From Gammaproteobacteria bacterium (lineage in GTDB: Bacteria > Pseudomonadota > Gammaproteobacteria > UBA4575), in NCBI GenBank assembly GCA_026706595.1, contig JAPOYL010000013.1, forward strand, positions 1 through 64,000: DNA of 64,000 nt. The letters are read 5' to 3'. Of this stretch, positions 29,411-38,689 are shown one piece after another; within the stretch, counting starts at the first letter, position 1, and each line of letters opens with the position of its first letter. The notes beneath the pieces are model-generated. The model did no database searches and had not been told where the DNA came from. It worked only from the letters and a program-made list of their open reading frames with translations. The position numbers were made by a program, and so were the translations under genes.

Positions 29411-30787
29411 TTAAACCTTCCTCCAGTTTGATGTCCCGTCGGGCCGATCCTGGATCTGCACACCCATTGTGGTGAGCTGTTCTCGAATCTCATCGGCACG
29501 CTTGAAATCCCTCTCCTTTTTCGCGCTAGCCCGGAGTTCCACCAGCCTGAGGATTTCCGCTTCGTCGATTTCCGATGTCCCTCGAAACCACTCTGCAGGG
29601 TCCTGTTGCAGGATCCCCAGCATTCTGCCCGCTGCCAATAACTGTCTTTTGAGCGTCTCCCTTGTATTCTGCCCCGAGGCTGTCTTCGCCTGCTTTGCCA
29701 ATCTGTGCAATTCGGCAATTGCTGCCGGGGTATTCAGGTCATCCTTCAGGGCGCCCAAAAATTCATCCGGGACATCTGCGACAGACACGCTGACTTCAAT
29801 ATCGTGAAGATTTTGCAAAACCTCGTATAGCCGATCCAGATTCCTGCACGACTGCTTGAGGGCTTCGTCCGTCCAGTCCAGCGGACTCCGGTAGTGCGTG
29901 GCTAGGAGCGTAAGACGAATGGCCTCACCGGGTGCCTCTCCAAGCAGGTCTTGCACCAGCAGAACATTGCCCAGGGACTTGGACATTTTCTCATGATCGA
30001 CATTGACAAAGCCATTATGCATCCAATATCGACTGAAAAGCTGTCCGTCATGCACGCAGGTACTCTGTGCCCTCTCGTTCTCATGGTGCGGAAAGACCAG
30101 GTCCTGTCCGCCTCCATGTATGTCAATGGTCTTGCCCAGATGCTGTTCGATCATCGTCGAACACTCGATGTGCCAGCCCGGCCGTCCTGCACCCCATGGG
30201 CTGTCCCATGCAGGCTGGCTTTCATCGGAAGGTTTCCACAGGACAAAGTCCGTGTCATCGCGCTTGTAGGGGGCCACATCCACGCGCGCACCGGCAATCA
30301 GTTCTCTGAGGTTGCGCCCGGACAGCTCTCCGTAACCCGAGTAGGAAGGCACATGAAAAAGAACGTGGCCTTCGGCTTCATAGGCATGACCGGCTGCAAC
30401 CAGACGCCTGATCATGTCAATGATTGCCTCCATGTGATCGGTAACCTTGGGCTCAATGACGGGTGCAAGGACTCCGAGGTCTGCCATGTTCTGGTGGTAG
30501 GCCCTGGTATAGCGCGCGCTGATCTCCGCAATGGGCACCTTTTCCTTCAGGGCCGCTGCATTGATCTTGTCATCGACATCCGTGATGTTGCGCACATAGA
30601 GGACCTGTTCATACTCCTGCTTGAGCAGGCGGTAAAGGACATCGAATACCACGGCAGGACGCGCATTCCCGATGTGGGGGAAGCTGTACACGGTCGGGCC
30701 ACAGACGTACAGGCTGATGCACTCAGGATCTGCCGGAACAAACTCCTCTTTTTTGCGCGTAGCCGTATTGTAGATATGCAGAGTCAT
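29411..30787 (-). CDS. cysS: cysteinyl-tRNA synthetase
   Basis: YVCGPTVYSFPHIGNARPAVVFDVL, WHIECSTMIEQHLGKTIDIHGGGQDLVFPHHENE, KMSKSLGN. Confidence 0.97.
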   Translation of the reverse strand: MTLHIYNTATRKKEEFVPADPECISLYVCGPTVYSFPHIGNARPAVVFDVLYRLLKQEYEQVLYVRNITDVDDKINAAALKEKVPIAEISARYTRAYHQNMADLGVLAPVIEPKVTDHMEAIIDMIRRLVAAGHAYEAEGHVLFHVPSYSGYGELSGRNLRELIAGARVDVAPYKRDDTDFVLWKPSDESQPAWDSPWGAGRPGWHIECSTMIEQHLGKTIDIHGGGQDLVFPHHENERAQSTCVHDGQLFSRYWMHNGFVNVDHEKMSKSLGNVLLVQDLLGEAPGEAIRLTLLATHYRSPLDWTDEALKQSCRNLDRLYEVLQNLHDIEVSVSVADVPDEFLGALKDDLNTPAAIAELHRLAKQAKTASGQNTRETLKRQLLAAGRMLGILQQDPAEWFRGTSEIDEAEILRLVELRASAKKERDFKRADEIREQLTTMGVQIQDRPDGTSNWRKV

Positions 30788-30835
30788 AACGGTTTCGGGA
30801 AAGCCTGCTTCGCACCGGCAGCCAGTTGCGGAACC

Positions 30836-31222
30836 TCAGTCCGGTCCTCCCTGCCACATCATCTTGTAGCCAATTTCGTAGGTTTCTGTGGCAAATCCGC
30901 CCAGGGCCTCGAATTTCTCCCTGAAGACATCATCGGCATGCGATTCTTCATGCTGCTCGAAGGATTCCCAGTAGGTGACTATTGCGACATGTTCACTGGT
31001 CTGCTCCTTTGAGGCAATGGAGCCTTCATCCGATACGAATCCGGCAAACTTGAATACCTGCCCGCCAAGAAACCCACCTTCGTCATCACCATAGGTGTTC
31101 TTGACGGTATTGCACATCTCTCCCACTGCAAGCTCGATATCTTCCTCGGACACCCCTTTTTTCAACTTGACGACGTTGTACATCATCACGCAGCCGTACG
31201 GGACACTAAGTGCATCAAACAT
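30836..31222 (-). CDS. small conserved-looking protein, possible dimeric alpha/beta-barrel
   Basis: MMYNVVKLKKGVSEEDIELAVGEMCNTVKNTYGD...HVAIVTYWESFEQHEESHADDVFREKFEAL resembles an ABM/EthD-type fold. Confidence 0.55.
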   Translation of the reverse strand: MFDALSVPYGCVMMYNVVKLKKGVSEEDIELAVGEMCNTVKNTYGDDEGGFLGGQVFKFAGFVSDEGSIASKEQTSEHVAIVTYWESFEQHEESHADDVFREKFEALGGFATETYEIGYKMMWQGGPD

Positions 31223-31369
31223 TGCAACTCCTCGGGCTCACACAAGCCCCTCTTTACACGTCGAATACATACTATTCGATTTCACAAACATACGGAAACG
31301 GGCGCAGCGACTCCCCGCTGACCCTGTATCAGCTCACGAACAGGCAAGTGAACGGGTGATCAGGCGCAG

Positions 31370-32749
31370 TCAGCTTTCAGCGACTGCCAGCATCTCGCTT
31401 TGCCGGGTGAACTTCTCGCGTGGCTTGCTCTTGGGCTCCCCTGCAGCCACTTCTGCGGCATCAATCTTTTCCCACTGGGCAAAATTGATGTGGCGCACGC
31501 CATTGTTGTCCAGGATTTTGTACAGGCCTTCACGACCAGGCCTGTCCGAGTTGAGTTGACCAATGTCCTCCAGAAGCGCCTCCACAGATTCGACTGCACA
31601 GGCACGGTTGGTACCAATGATCCCTGAAGGCCCGCGCTTGATCCATCCTGCCGTGTACAGGCCCGGAACAACGGGACCATCCTGTTCCGCGGTGATGCGG
31701 CCGGCTTCGTTGGGAATGGTACCCCAGCGCTCATAAAACGGAACACCCGGGACAGGCACTCCGTTGTATCCGATGCTGCGAAACAAAATCCCGCACCCGA
31801 TCTCTATTGTCTGCCCGGTGCCCCGGGCGGATTGTCTGAAAGGCTCTCCTGTCAGCGCATTGGTCTCAAAGACGACCTTCTGCAGTCGCGCCTCACCCTC
31901 GAGCCGTTGCGGACTCTTCAAGAATGTCGCAATGCAGATTCGCTGTTTCCCGGTGTCCTCTGAGTCTGCAAACCGTTGAAATATCTCAACATTCTTTTTG
32001 TTCCCCCGGCCCTCCTTGGAATCGATTTCCTCCTGGCTTGCCGGGTTCAACTCGAGTTCCTCAGGCGCAATGTAGGGGCGGCAATTTTCAATCTCCAGGA
32101 ATTCCTTGAGCTCCTTGGAAGCAAACTTTGCCTGTGCTGGCCCGCGCCGGCCCACCACATAAATCGTACGGACCCTGCTCTCTGCAAGTACATCCAGGGC
32201 ATGCTGTGCAATATCCGTATGCTTCAGTTCATCTACCGATTTGGCCAGTATCCTGGCTACATCGGCTGCCACATTACCCTGTCCGATGACAACGGCTGTC
32301 TCATGGGACAAATCAAAGGTTCGGTCCCGGTAATCGGGGTGTCCGTTGTACCAGCCAACAAATTCCGTGGCGGTGTGGCTTCCTGGCAGATCCTCTCCGG
32401 GAATCCCCAGCCTGCGATCCGTTTCCGCACCACAGGTATACATCACCGCGTGATACGTTTGCTGCAGGTCCTCCGCCTTGATGTCAACCCCGACTGTGAC
32501 ATTGCCAACAAAGTTGAACTCGGGATTCTTGGCAACTTTTTTGTAAACCTCGATGGCTTGCTTGAGCTTGGGGTGATCCGGTGCGACGCCGTTGCGTACC
32601 AGACCGTATGGGGCAGGAAGTCTTTCGATCAGATCGATCTCTACATTCAGACCTGACTTGATCAGTGCTTCAGTTGCGTAAAATCCGCTGGGACCGCTTC
32701 CTACAATTGCCACACGAAGTGGACTTGATTCATCACCGAGACTGCTCAT
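31370..32749 (-). CDS. FprA/adrenodoxin-reductase-type ferredoxin-NADP+ reductase
   Basis: VAIVGSGPSGFYATEALI, PAPYGLVRNGVAPDHPKLK, VIGQGNVAADVARIL, VVGRRGPAQAKF, GWIKRGPSGIIGTN. Confidence 0.93.
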   Translation of the reverse strand: MSSLGDESSPLRVAIVGSGPSGFYATEALIKSGLNVEIDLIERLPAPYGLVRNGVAPDHPKLKQAIEVYKKVAKNPEFNFVGNVTVGVDIKAEDLQQTYHAVMYTCGAETDRRLGIPGEDLPGSHTATEFVGWYNGHPDYRDRTFDLSHETAVVIGQGNVAADVARILAKSVDELKHTDIAQHALDVLAESRVRTIYVVGRRGPAQAKFASKELKEFLEIENCRPYIAPEELELNPASQEEIDSKEGRGNKKNVEIFQRFADSEDTGKQRICIATFLKSPQRLEGEARLQKVVFETNALTGEPFRQSARGTGQTIEIGCGILFRSIGYNGVPVPGVPFYERWGTIPNEAGRITAEQDGPVVPGLYTAGWIKRGPSGIIGTNRACAVESVEALLEDIGQLNSDRPGREGLYKILDNNGVRHINFAQWEKIDAAEVAAGEPKSKPREKFTRQSEMLAVAES

Positions 32750-32846
32750 GGGATTTGCCCGAACTGGACATCAATGTGGTTACAACCTTGTATACCAGGA
32801 AAGTACAGATCAGGATTGCCAAAATCATGGTTGACCGCGTCAGACC

Positions 32847-33152
32847 CTAGAAACCTAAATCGGCCTTGCGTTCCTCGGCTTCGGGCAAGGGTTCCATCGG
32901 TTCTTCGATGAGTGGCAAATCCGGTGCTTTCTCGGCATTGATCTCGATCCATTGCTCCTGTCCTTCAGGCAGATCGTCTTCTTCAAAGATTGCCTCTACA
33001 GGGCATTCCGGGATGCAGGCACTGCAGTCGATGCAGACATCCGGATCGATATAAAGCATCTCATCATCATAATGAAAACAGGCTACCGGGCACACAGATA
33101 CACAGTCCGTAAACCGGCATCCCTTACAATTTTCTGTGACAACTGTAGTCAT
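32847..33152 (-). CDS. fdxA: FdxA-type 7Fe ferredoxin
   Basis: TENCKGCRFTDCVSVCPVACFHYDDEMLYIDPDVCIDCSACIPECPVEAI. Confidence 0.93.
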   Translation of the reverse strand: MTTVVTENCKGCRFTDCVSVCPVACFHYDDEMLYIDPDVCIDCSACIPECPVEAIFEEDDLPEGQEQWIEINAEKAPDLPLIEEPMEPLPEAEERKADLGF

Positions 33153-33226
33153 GAAATTATCTCCTTCACTGCAAACTGTACCAGACTATACATACTGAAG
33201 GTGCAACGATTGTCCAAGGCCAGCCC

Positions 33227-34048
33227 TCACTGGCCTGAGAAAAGCAGGATTTCTCCCCGATTCAGCTCCACTGCGTCACCGCTGTACCGCTCATACTTTC
33301 CGTTTATATGCTTGTCATTGATTTTTTCTTCAAATCCATGTTCCTGCAACCGGATCAGATAGAGGCGCAGGAACAGGGGTTGATATCTACACGAATACTC
33401 GAAACTAGGCAATATCTTGGACTCTTCAAAGCAGACGACTGTCCCGCGCACCATGCCAGCACCCGTGCGCACACCCATTTTCCCCATCACAATAATCGTG
33501 CCTGCCCGCATGCTTACCGCAGTAAAATCTCCGGCATCCCCGCCGATCGCGATCAATCCGCGACGCATGGAGTTGCCAATTTCGTTCTTGGCACTGCCAT
33601 GGATAAAAATTTCACCACCTGTAATGCCTGTCGACTGACCCCTGAAGGCGCTGCCGACCATGTGACCGGCATCGCCAAGGACCGTGATCCGCCCGCCTGA
33701 CATCTCCGGCCCGACCCAGTCCGTTGCATCACCCTTGACCAGGATTTCACCACCGGACATTCCGATTCCTACATGCATGCCCACATTTCCCTCAATAATC
33801 ACACGGCCTTCGGACATGCAGGCACCGATCATTTTCACCTTGGCGAGATCGCCTTCGATGTGAATGTCTGGAGTCCCCTTTCCAGTGACCTTGAAAAAAT
33901 CGCCCACTTTGGCCTTTACATTCCCATGCATCACCTGCAGGTGCTCGATCCCCAACTCTGACAGCCCTGCGATCGAGGCAGGGCTCAGGGTCTCGGCTTC
34001 CAGGGGAACCTCTGGCTGCGTATGCAAATGTAATAACGTAGCACTCAT
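33227..34048 (-). CDS. fhcC: formyltransferase/hydrolase complex subunit C (FwdC/GXGXG domain)
   Basis: Repeating GXXGXXXG: MSGGEILVKGDATDWVGPEMSGGRITVLGDAGHMVGSAFRGQSTGITGGEIFIHG. Confidence 0.94.
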   Translation of the reverse strand: MSATLLHLHTQPEVPLEAETLSPASIAGLSELGIEHLQVMHGNVKAKVGDFFKVTGKGTPDIHIEGDLAKVKMIGACMSEGRVIIEGNVGMHVGIGMSGGEILVKGDATDWVGPEMSGGRITVLGDAGHMVGSAFRGQSTGITGGEIFIHGSAKNEIGNSMRRGLIAIGGDAGDFTAVSMRAGTIIVMGKMGVRTGAGMVRGTVVCFEESKILPSFEYSCRYQPLFLRLYLIRLQEHGFEEKINDKHINGKYERYSGDAVELNRGEILLFSGQ

Positions 34049-34085
34049 GAATATTTGCTTTAATTTTTTATCATAAACATTTATT

Positions 34086-34982
34086 TTAATTCAGAATATC
34101 ATGCAGATAGAACTTGTACTTCCCGAGCTCTCCTCCATAATTACCTGCAGTCACGATCAGGGTTCCCTTGTCCGCTGCTGCATGGATACCCCGGCGCATG
34201 GCCTCCTTGACCACATACTCGTTCAGCCCATCCACCACGATCTCGTAGCCTGCCGCCACGTTAGCCGGAAGTGTTTTTTGGTCTGCAATCGAGCGTAAGG
34301 TAGGACAGTATCTGTCATTGGTCGAGGCAATCATGGACTTGTAACGCGAGCCCACCTTGCTTCCGGACCCTACGACACCTTGGGGAAATGGCAGGAATAC
34401 TCCGGCCACCTCACGCATTGCATTAGTGGCCGCAGTCGCTGCACGCAGTGCAATCCGCTGGCTCGTCCCCAGCAAAATGAGGTTTCCGCCACCCACAGCA
34501 GGCCGGATTCCAAAGGATTCCTCGACAAGAAACTCGCCTTCCATGATCGGAATCCGCCACATCCGGCGTCCGTCAATGAGTTTGCTGATCTGGTACCCGT
34601 CTCCGAAAAAACGCAGCTTTCCGCCCACAGAAACGGTCTTCTCGGATTCAAGACCATTATATGCGGCCGTTGTGGGACAGGTCATGACACATTGGCCGAT
34701 CCGGTCAATCAACTGGCCTGCAATTGTCTTGCTGCTCATGGTAAACAGCAAGACGCTGACCCCAGGGCGCCGGTCCGGCGTAGCCTCCGGAGGAACTTCA
34801 CACTCGACAGCTGCTTCAAGTTTGCAGCGAATTACCGATGTGGCAAACCCCGTCATGGATGCAGCCGCAGCACGTGCCCACTGCTTGGTATCTGCAGTGA
34901 TCACAACACGGGCACCCCACATTCCGAAAGCCTCTGCAAAGGTATCCGTAATTTCTGTTTTCTTGATCCGCATGACTTTCAT
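34086..34982 (-). CDS. fhcD: formylmethanofuran:H4MPT formyltransferase
   Basis: TFAEAFGMWGARVVITADTKQWARAAAASMTGFATSVIRCK...IMEGEFLVEESFG. Confidence 0.95.
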   Translation of the reverse strand: MKVMRIKKTEITDTFAEAFGMWGARVVITADTKQWARAAAASMTGFATSVIRCKLEAAVECEVPPEATPDRRPGVSVLLFTMSSKTIAGQLIDRIGQCVMTCPTTAAYNGLESEKTVSVGGKLRFFGDGYQISKLIDGRRMWRIPIMEGEFLVEESFGIRPAVGGGNLILLGTSQRIALRAATAATNAMREVAGVFLPFPQGVVGSGSKVGSRYKSMIASTNDRYCPTLRSIADQKTLPANVAAGYEIVVDGLNEYVVKEAMRRGIHAAADKGTLIVTAGNYGGELGKYKFYLHDILN

Positions 34983-36649
34983 GACTTCGGATTGGTCGGG
35001 ACCTCCTCGTGATCGTGAAGGTAGTCTTCACTGATTGCATAGTTACTGAACTTGACCGAGTAGTAATCTTCGAAGAAAGGCTCGATTTCAGTTGCAATAT
35101 CCTCGTTGTATCCCGGCTTGGAGTGCAGAATTTTACCCTTATGATCCGTCGCAAATTCGTGGTCCTTGATCACGGTTGTGCCGTCCTTGATTACGTAGCG
35201 GGGGGCATTGAACATCTGCTCACGATCTTCTTCCTCCGTATAGATCGTGATATCCGCATCCGCGCCGACACCCAGATGCCCCTTGTTCTTCAGGCCCAGG
35301 GCTCTGGCCGGACCCGCCCTTGTAATGATCGCAATTTCATTCAGCGTGTATTCACGATCAAGTTCCGGGAGTACCGTCTTGGCCACTGCCTTCTGGTTTA
35401 CATGCTGCAATGCCTCTTTCCGGTAGGCACTGTCCATGAGCAGCTTGATCAATTTCGGATAGTTCATGAAGGAGCCGCCATTAGGGTGATCCGTGGACAG
35501 CAGCACGCGCCACGGGTCTTTCGACATCAGGAACAGTTCCAGGCCCATTGCCCACTGCAGGGTATGGGTGTAAATGCTCTCCTGATAGCTGAACGGGATG
35601 ATACCGCAACCACTTTCACACTCCGTGTCTGCGTTCACCCACTTGTCAAACTTGACGTTGCGCAGCATCCAGGCAAGTGGAGCATCGGCTGTCATGGCCG
35701 TAGCCTTGCCGAACATGACCTGCCCCACATCGGCAGTGATATTTTCATGATCATTGATGTAATCGATGATTTCTTGGGCGCCGGATACCGGATTCTTGTT
35801 TACCTCGCCACCGAAACTGTGAAACTGGATATGAGCCATATGGGCACGTCGGCCCTGCGCCGCTTTCATGGTATCCAGGGTCGTGCTGATGTTGCCGCTA
35901 TGTCCCAGGTTGTTGCAGTGTATGTGGGGCGGATGAGGCAACCCCAGTTCATGGGCAGCTTCGATAAAGCTTTCCGTAACAAACGACGGCGTGATGTCAT
36001 AGTGATCAATACGCTCGTTTACATCAGTGATGTTGGCGTTCTTCCGGCCTTTCCAGAGTTCATCGCTGCCCGTATTCACCAGCTTGACCGTGTATGCATG
36101 TACTGAATTCACCCACCATGCAATGGCTTCCTTGAATTCCTTTTTCCGCCCTTCCTTCAGCAGTTTGTACAAAAATGCATTATTGCCAAGCAGTACATAA
36201 AAGCCCTTGTCAACTACTGGGGTGTCATCAAGCTCTTCGAGTACATGCCTTGCGGTAATTGGCGGAACCGCCGCTTCCATTGCAGTGGTATAACCCATGG
36301 TGGCATAGCGGTAGCCTGTGGCGAAGGTCGAGGGTACGATGCCGCCAGTCCCAGAACGGGTCACGGCAGTTTTGGGATGAACATCCAGGCGATGATCTTC
36401 CGGCATCAGCTTGCGCGCAAGGTTGACCTTAGGTCCTGCAATATGGCAGTGAATATCGATTGCACCGGGCATCACCACCATGCCACGTGCATCGATCCTG
36501 GAAGCAGACCTAGAAACGGAATCTACGATCTTCCCATCTCGTATGCACAGGTCCTGAACATTTCCGTCAACATTGTTGGCCGGATCGTACACACGTCCAT
36601 TTGCGATTTTTAATTCAGATGGCATGTCCTGACTATCCCCTGAACACAA
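34979..36649 (-). CDS. fhcA: formyltransferase/hydrolase complex subunit A (FwdA-like amidohydrolase)
   Basis: MPGAIDIHCHIAGPKVNLARKL, LLSTDHPNGGSFMNYPKLI; 4-nt overlap with fhcD. Confidence 0.95.
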   Translation of the reverse strand: MCSGDSQDMPSELKIANGRVYDPANNVDGNVQDLCIRDGKIVDSVSRSASRIDARGMVVMPGAIDIHCHIAGPKVNLARKLMPEDHRLDVHPKTAVTRSGTGGIVPSTFATGYRYATMGYTTAMEAAVPPITARHVLEELDDTPVVDKGFYVLLGNNAFLYKLLKEGRKKEFKEAIAWWVNSVHAYTVKLVNTGSDELWKGRKNANITDVNERIDHYDITPSFVTESFIEAAHELGLPHPPHIHCNNLGHSGNISTTLDTMKAAQGRRAHMAHIQFHSFGGEVNKNPVSGAQEIIDYINDHENITADVGQVMFGKATAMTADAPLAWMLRNVKFDKWVNADTECESGCGIIPFSYQESIYTHTLQWAMGLELFLMSKDPWRVLLSTDHPNGGSFMNYPKLIKLLMDSAYRKEALQHVNQKAVAKTVLPELDREYTLNEIAIITRAGPARALGLKNKGHLGVGADADITIYTEEEDREQMFNAPRYVIKDGTTVIKDHEFATDHKGKILHSKPGYNEDIATEIEPFFEDYYSVKFSNYAISEDYLHDHEEVPTNPKS

Positions 36650-36689
36650 CTATTGCTGTCCGGCAAGATGGCTGCTGGCAGAAATTTTG

Positions 36690-38048
36690 TTAAGCCGCGA
36701 CTCTGGCCTTGCTTCCTGATAGCATTTTTTTCACGCGCTGGCATATCCCCTCCAAGACTTCCTGGTCTGTAGGGAAAGGCGAATCAAATGCAGGGCGCAG
36801 GGAAATCGGGACATCGTCCATTCTGTACACCGTTCCGCCGGTGTTGATCCCGTAGGTCGCTACTGCAAAACGCACCCTGGAAAGCCGGGTGGTATGGGTT
36901 TCTTTTACGTCCATGGAAATAACCGGTATTTTTTCCAGATGCTCGATGGCTTTCTTCGAAAAGTTGGATGCCGGATCAGAGGCAACAATCATCGCAGCAT
37001 CAGCTTCCCCTCTGGCAAGCACATCACTGGTCGTAAACTCACCTGGATTGAACCTCGGGTATCCCCGGTTAAAATTGACGCCGAATGGGTAGCCTGTCTG
37101 CCATGAAACAACATTGTCTGCACCGGTCACATTGCCATGTCCTCGAACGGGTTTGGCAACAAAGTGTGTGAACTCATTGAGATCAGAAGCCAGGGAGTAG
37201 ATGGCACCCGAATTGAAATGTCGTCCACGGGTCATGGTCAGACCCATACCCATGAACAGCACTCCGAACTGGCAGTTCTTCATACGTTCCACAAGGTCAT
37301 CCAGCACTTCCCGTGACACTCCAGTCTGCTCTTCAATGTCCTCACTGATTTTCTTTCCCTTGACCAGGGCACGTAATGCCCACAGCAGTTCAAAATCCTT
37401 GCCGGGCTTAACCTGTATAAAGATATCCGCCACAGGAGTGCTGGGAGTTTTGCGTACATCAACCAGAACCACGGTGCGGTCCTTTTTGCCGTTCGGGATG
37501 AACATGCCTTTCGGAGTCACAGCATAACGTGTGAAGTGGCGGGGATGGGATTCAGCCGGGTTACCGCCCCAATAAATGACTAGGTCAGCACGGTTTTTGA
37601 TTTCACCCAAGGTAGCCGTGCTTTCACCCACGCCCTGAAACGCCATTCCTGACGGGCCGTGGCATACCGAGGTCGTAGTATCGATATTGCCATTGATGGT
37701 GTCCATGATGTCGACCGCTACACGCTGAGCTTCACACGGGCAATCGCTGAGTCCATAGGTAATGGGAAACTTCGCATCTACCAGAATTCGGGCAGCCTCA
37801 TCCAGGCCCTCATCCAAAGTAGCCTCCTTGCCATCGATCAACACCACCGGTCGGTCTTCGAGCGTGTGCTCATAGAACCAGGCCCGCCCAAGCACACATG
37901 CCTTCTTGGCCTTGGTGATACGGTGCGCATCAAGGTCGACAGTTAGTTCCATGTCGTCGCAGACGCAACCGCAGAACGTGCAGGTCGCATCCTTTACAAT
38001 CCTGATATTCTTACTTTCTTTGGGCTTGGACTTGGCTGCTTCTGGCAT
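36690..38048 (-). CDS. fhcB: formylmethanofuran dehydrogenase subunit B/FhcB
   Basis: DATCTFCGCVCDD...KACVLGRAWF, TSVCHGPSGMAFQGVGESTATLGEIKNRADLVIYWGGNPAESHPRHFTRY. Confidence 0.93.
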   Translation of the reverse strand: MPEAAKSKPKESKNIRIVKDATCTFCGCVCDDMELTVDLDAHRITKAKKACVLGRAWFYEHTLEDRPVVLIDGKEATLDEGLDEAARILVDAKFPITYGLSDCPCEAQRVAVDIMDTINGNIDTTTSVCHGPSGMAFQGVGESTATLGEIKNRADLVIYWGGNPAESHPRHFTRYAVTPKGMFIPNGKKDRTVVLVDVRKTPSTPVADIFIQVKPGKDFELLWALRALVKGKKISEDIEEQTGVSREVLDDLVERMKNCQFGVLFMGMGLTMTRGRHFNSGAIYSLASDLNEFTHFVAKPVRGHGNVTGADNVVSWQTGYPFGVNFNRGYPRFNPGEFTTSDVLARGEADAAMIVASDPASNFSKKAIEHLEKIPVISMDVKETHTTRLSRVRFAVATYGINTGGTVYRMDDVPISLRPAFDSPFPTDQEVLEGICQRVKKMLSGSKARVAA

Positions 38049-38085
38049 AAGATATCCTCAACAAATGTAAACCGGTAGCCTTGAA

Positions 38086-38430
38086 TCAGCTTTTTACTTT
38101 GGTCACTTCAACTTGCATATGCTTTGACATCGGCATTCCAGACGCTGCCGTATCAGACCCCATCAACTGGCTCGAAGATGGTCCATAGGGAATAAAAATC
38201 ATTCCCGAGGGCAGGTCTTCTTCTTTTTTGCTTATACACGTGACAACTGTCTGACCTATGTCTGATTTTAGCCGAATCTTGTCACCGTTACTAAGCTTCA
38301 GCCGCCGCATATCCTGCTCGTTCAACTCCGCCGTGGTCGTCACTTCCAGATATTCATCCTTGAGCTTGCCCTTGTTCAGGGATGTCCCCTGTTTTTGTGA
38401 GCGTCCGGGTACAAGTATCATCGTTTCCAC
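38086..38430 (-). CDS. FwdD/FmdD-like molybdopterin dinucleotide-binding protein
   Basis: LKLSNGDKIRLKSDIGQTVV (molydop-binding barrel) and PSGMIFIPYGPSSSQLMGSDTAASGMPMSKHMQVEV; directly upstream of fhcB. Confidence 0.75.
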   Translation of the reverse strand: METMILVPGRSQKQGTSLNKGKLKDEYLEVTTTAELNEQDMRRLKLSNGDKIRLKSDIGQTVVTCISKKEEDLPSGMIFIPYGPSSSQLMGSDTAASGMPMSKHMQVEVTKVKS

Positions 38431-38689
38431 TGTGCATGTATCCTCGAAAACCTGGCGAAAACTGATTTCAGGTGAAGAGAGAATAGAGAAGCAGGTCGGT
38501 GCGTCAAGCCCGAATCTGCCGGTTGCCCGCCGGAGAATTGACCCAGCGGTTGTGTGCTAACTCTGCAACTGTCGACTATTCCCATATTCTACTGCATTTT
38601 CCATGAAGATACTTTCTTAAAGTCGATGCCTGTACCCTTGGCAACCTCCCTGGAGAACAGGATTGGCCGGGTCGATGGCTTTGCTCTGA

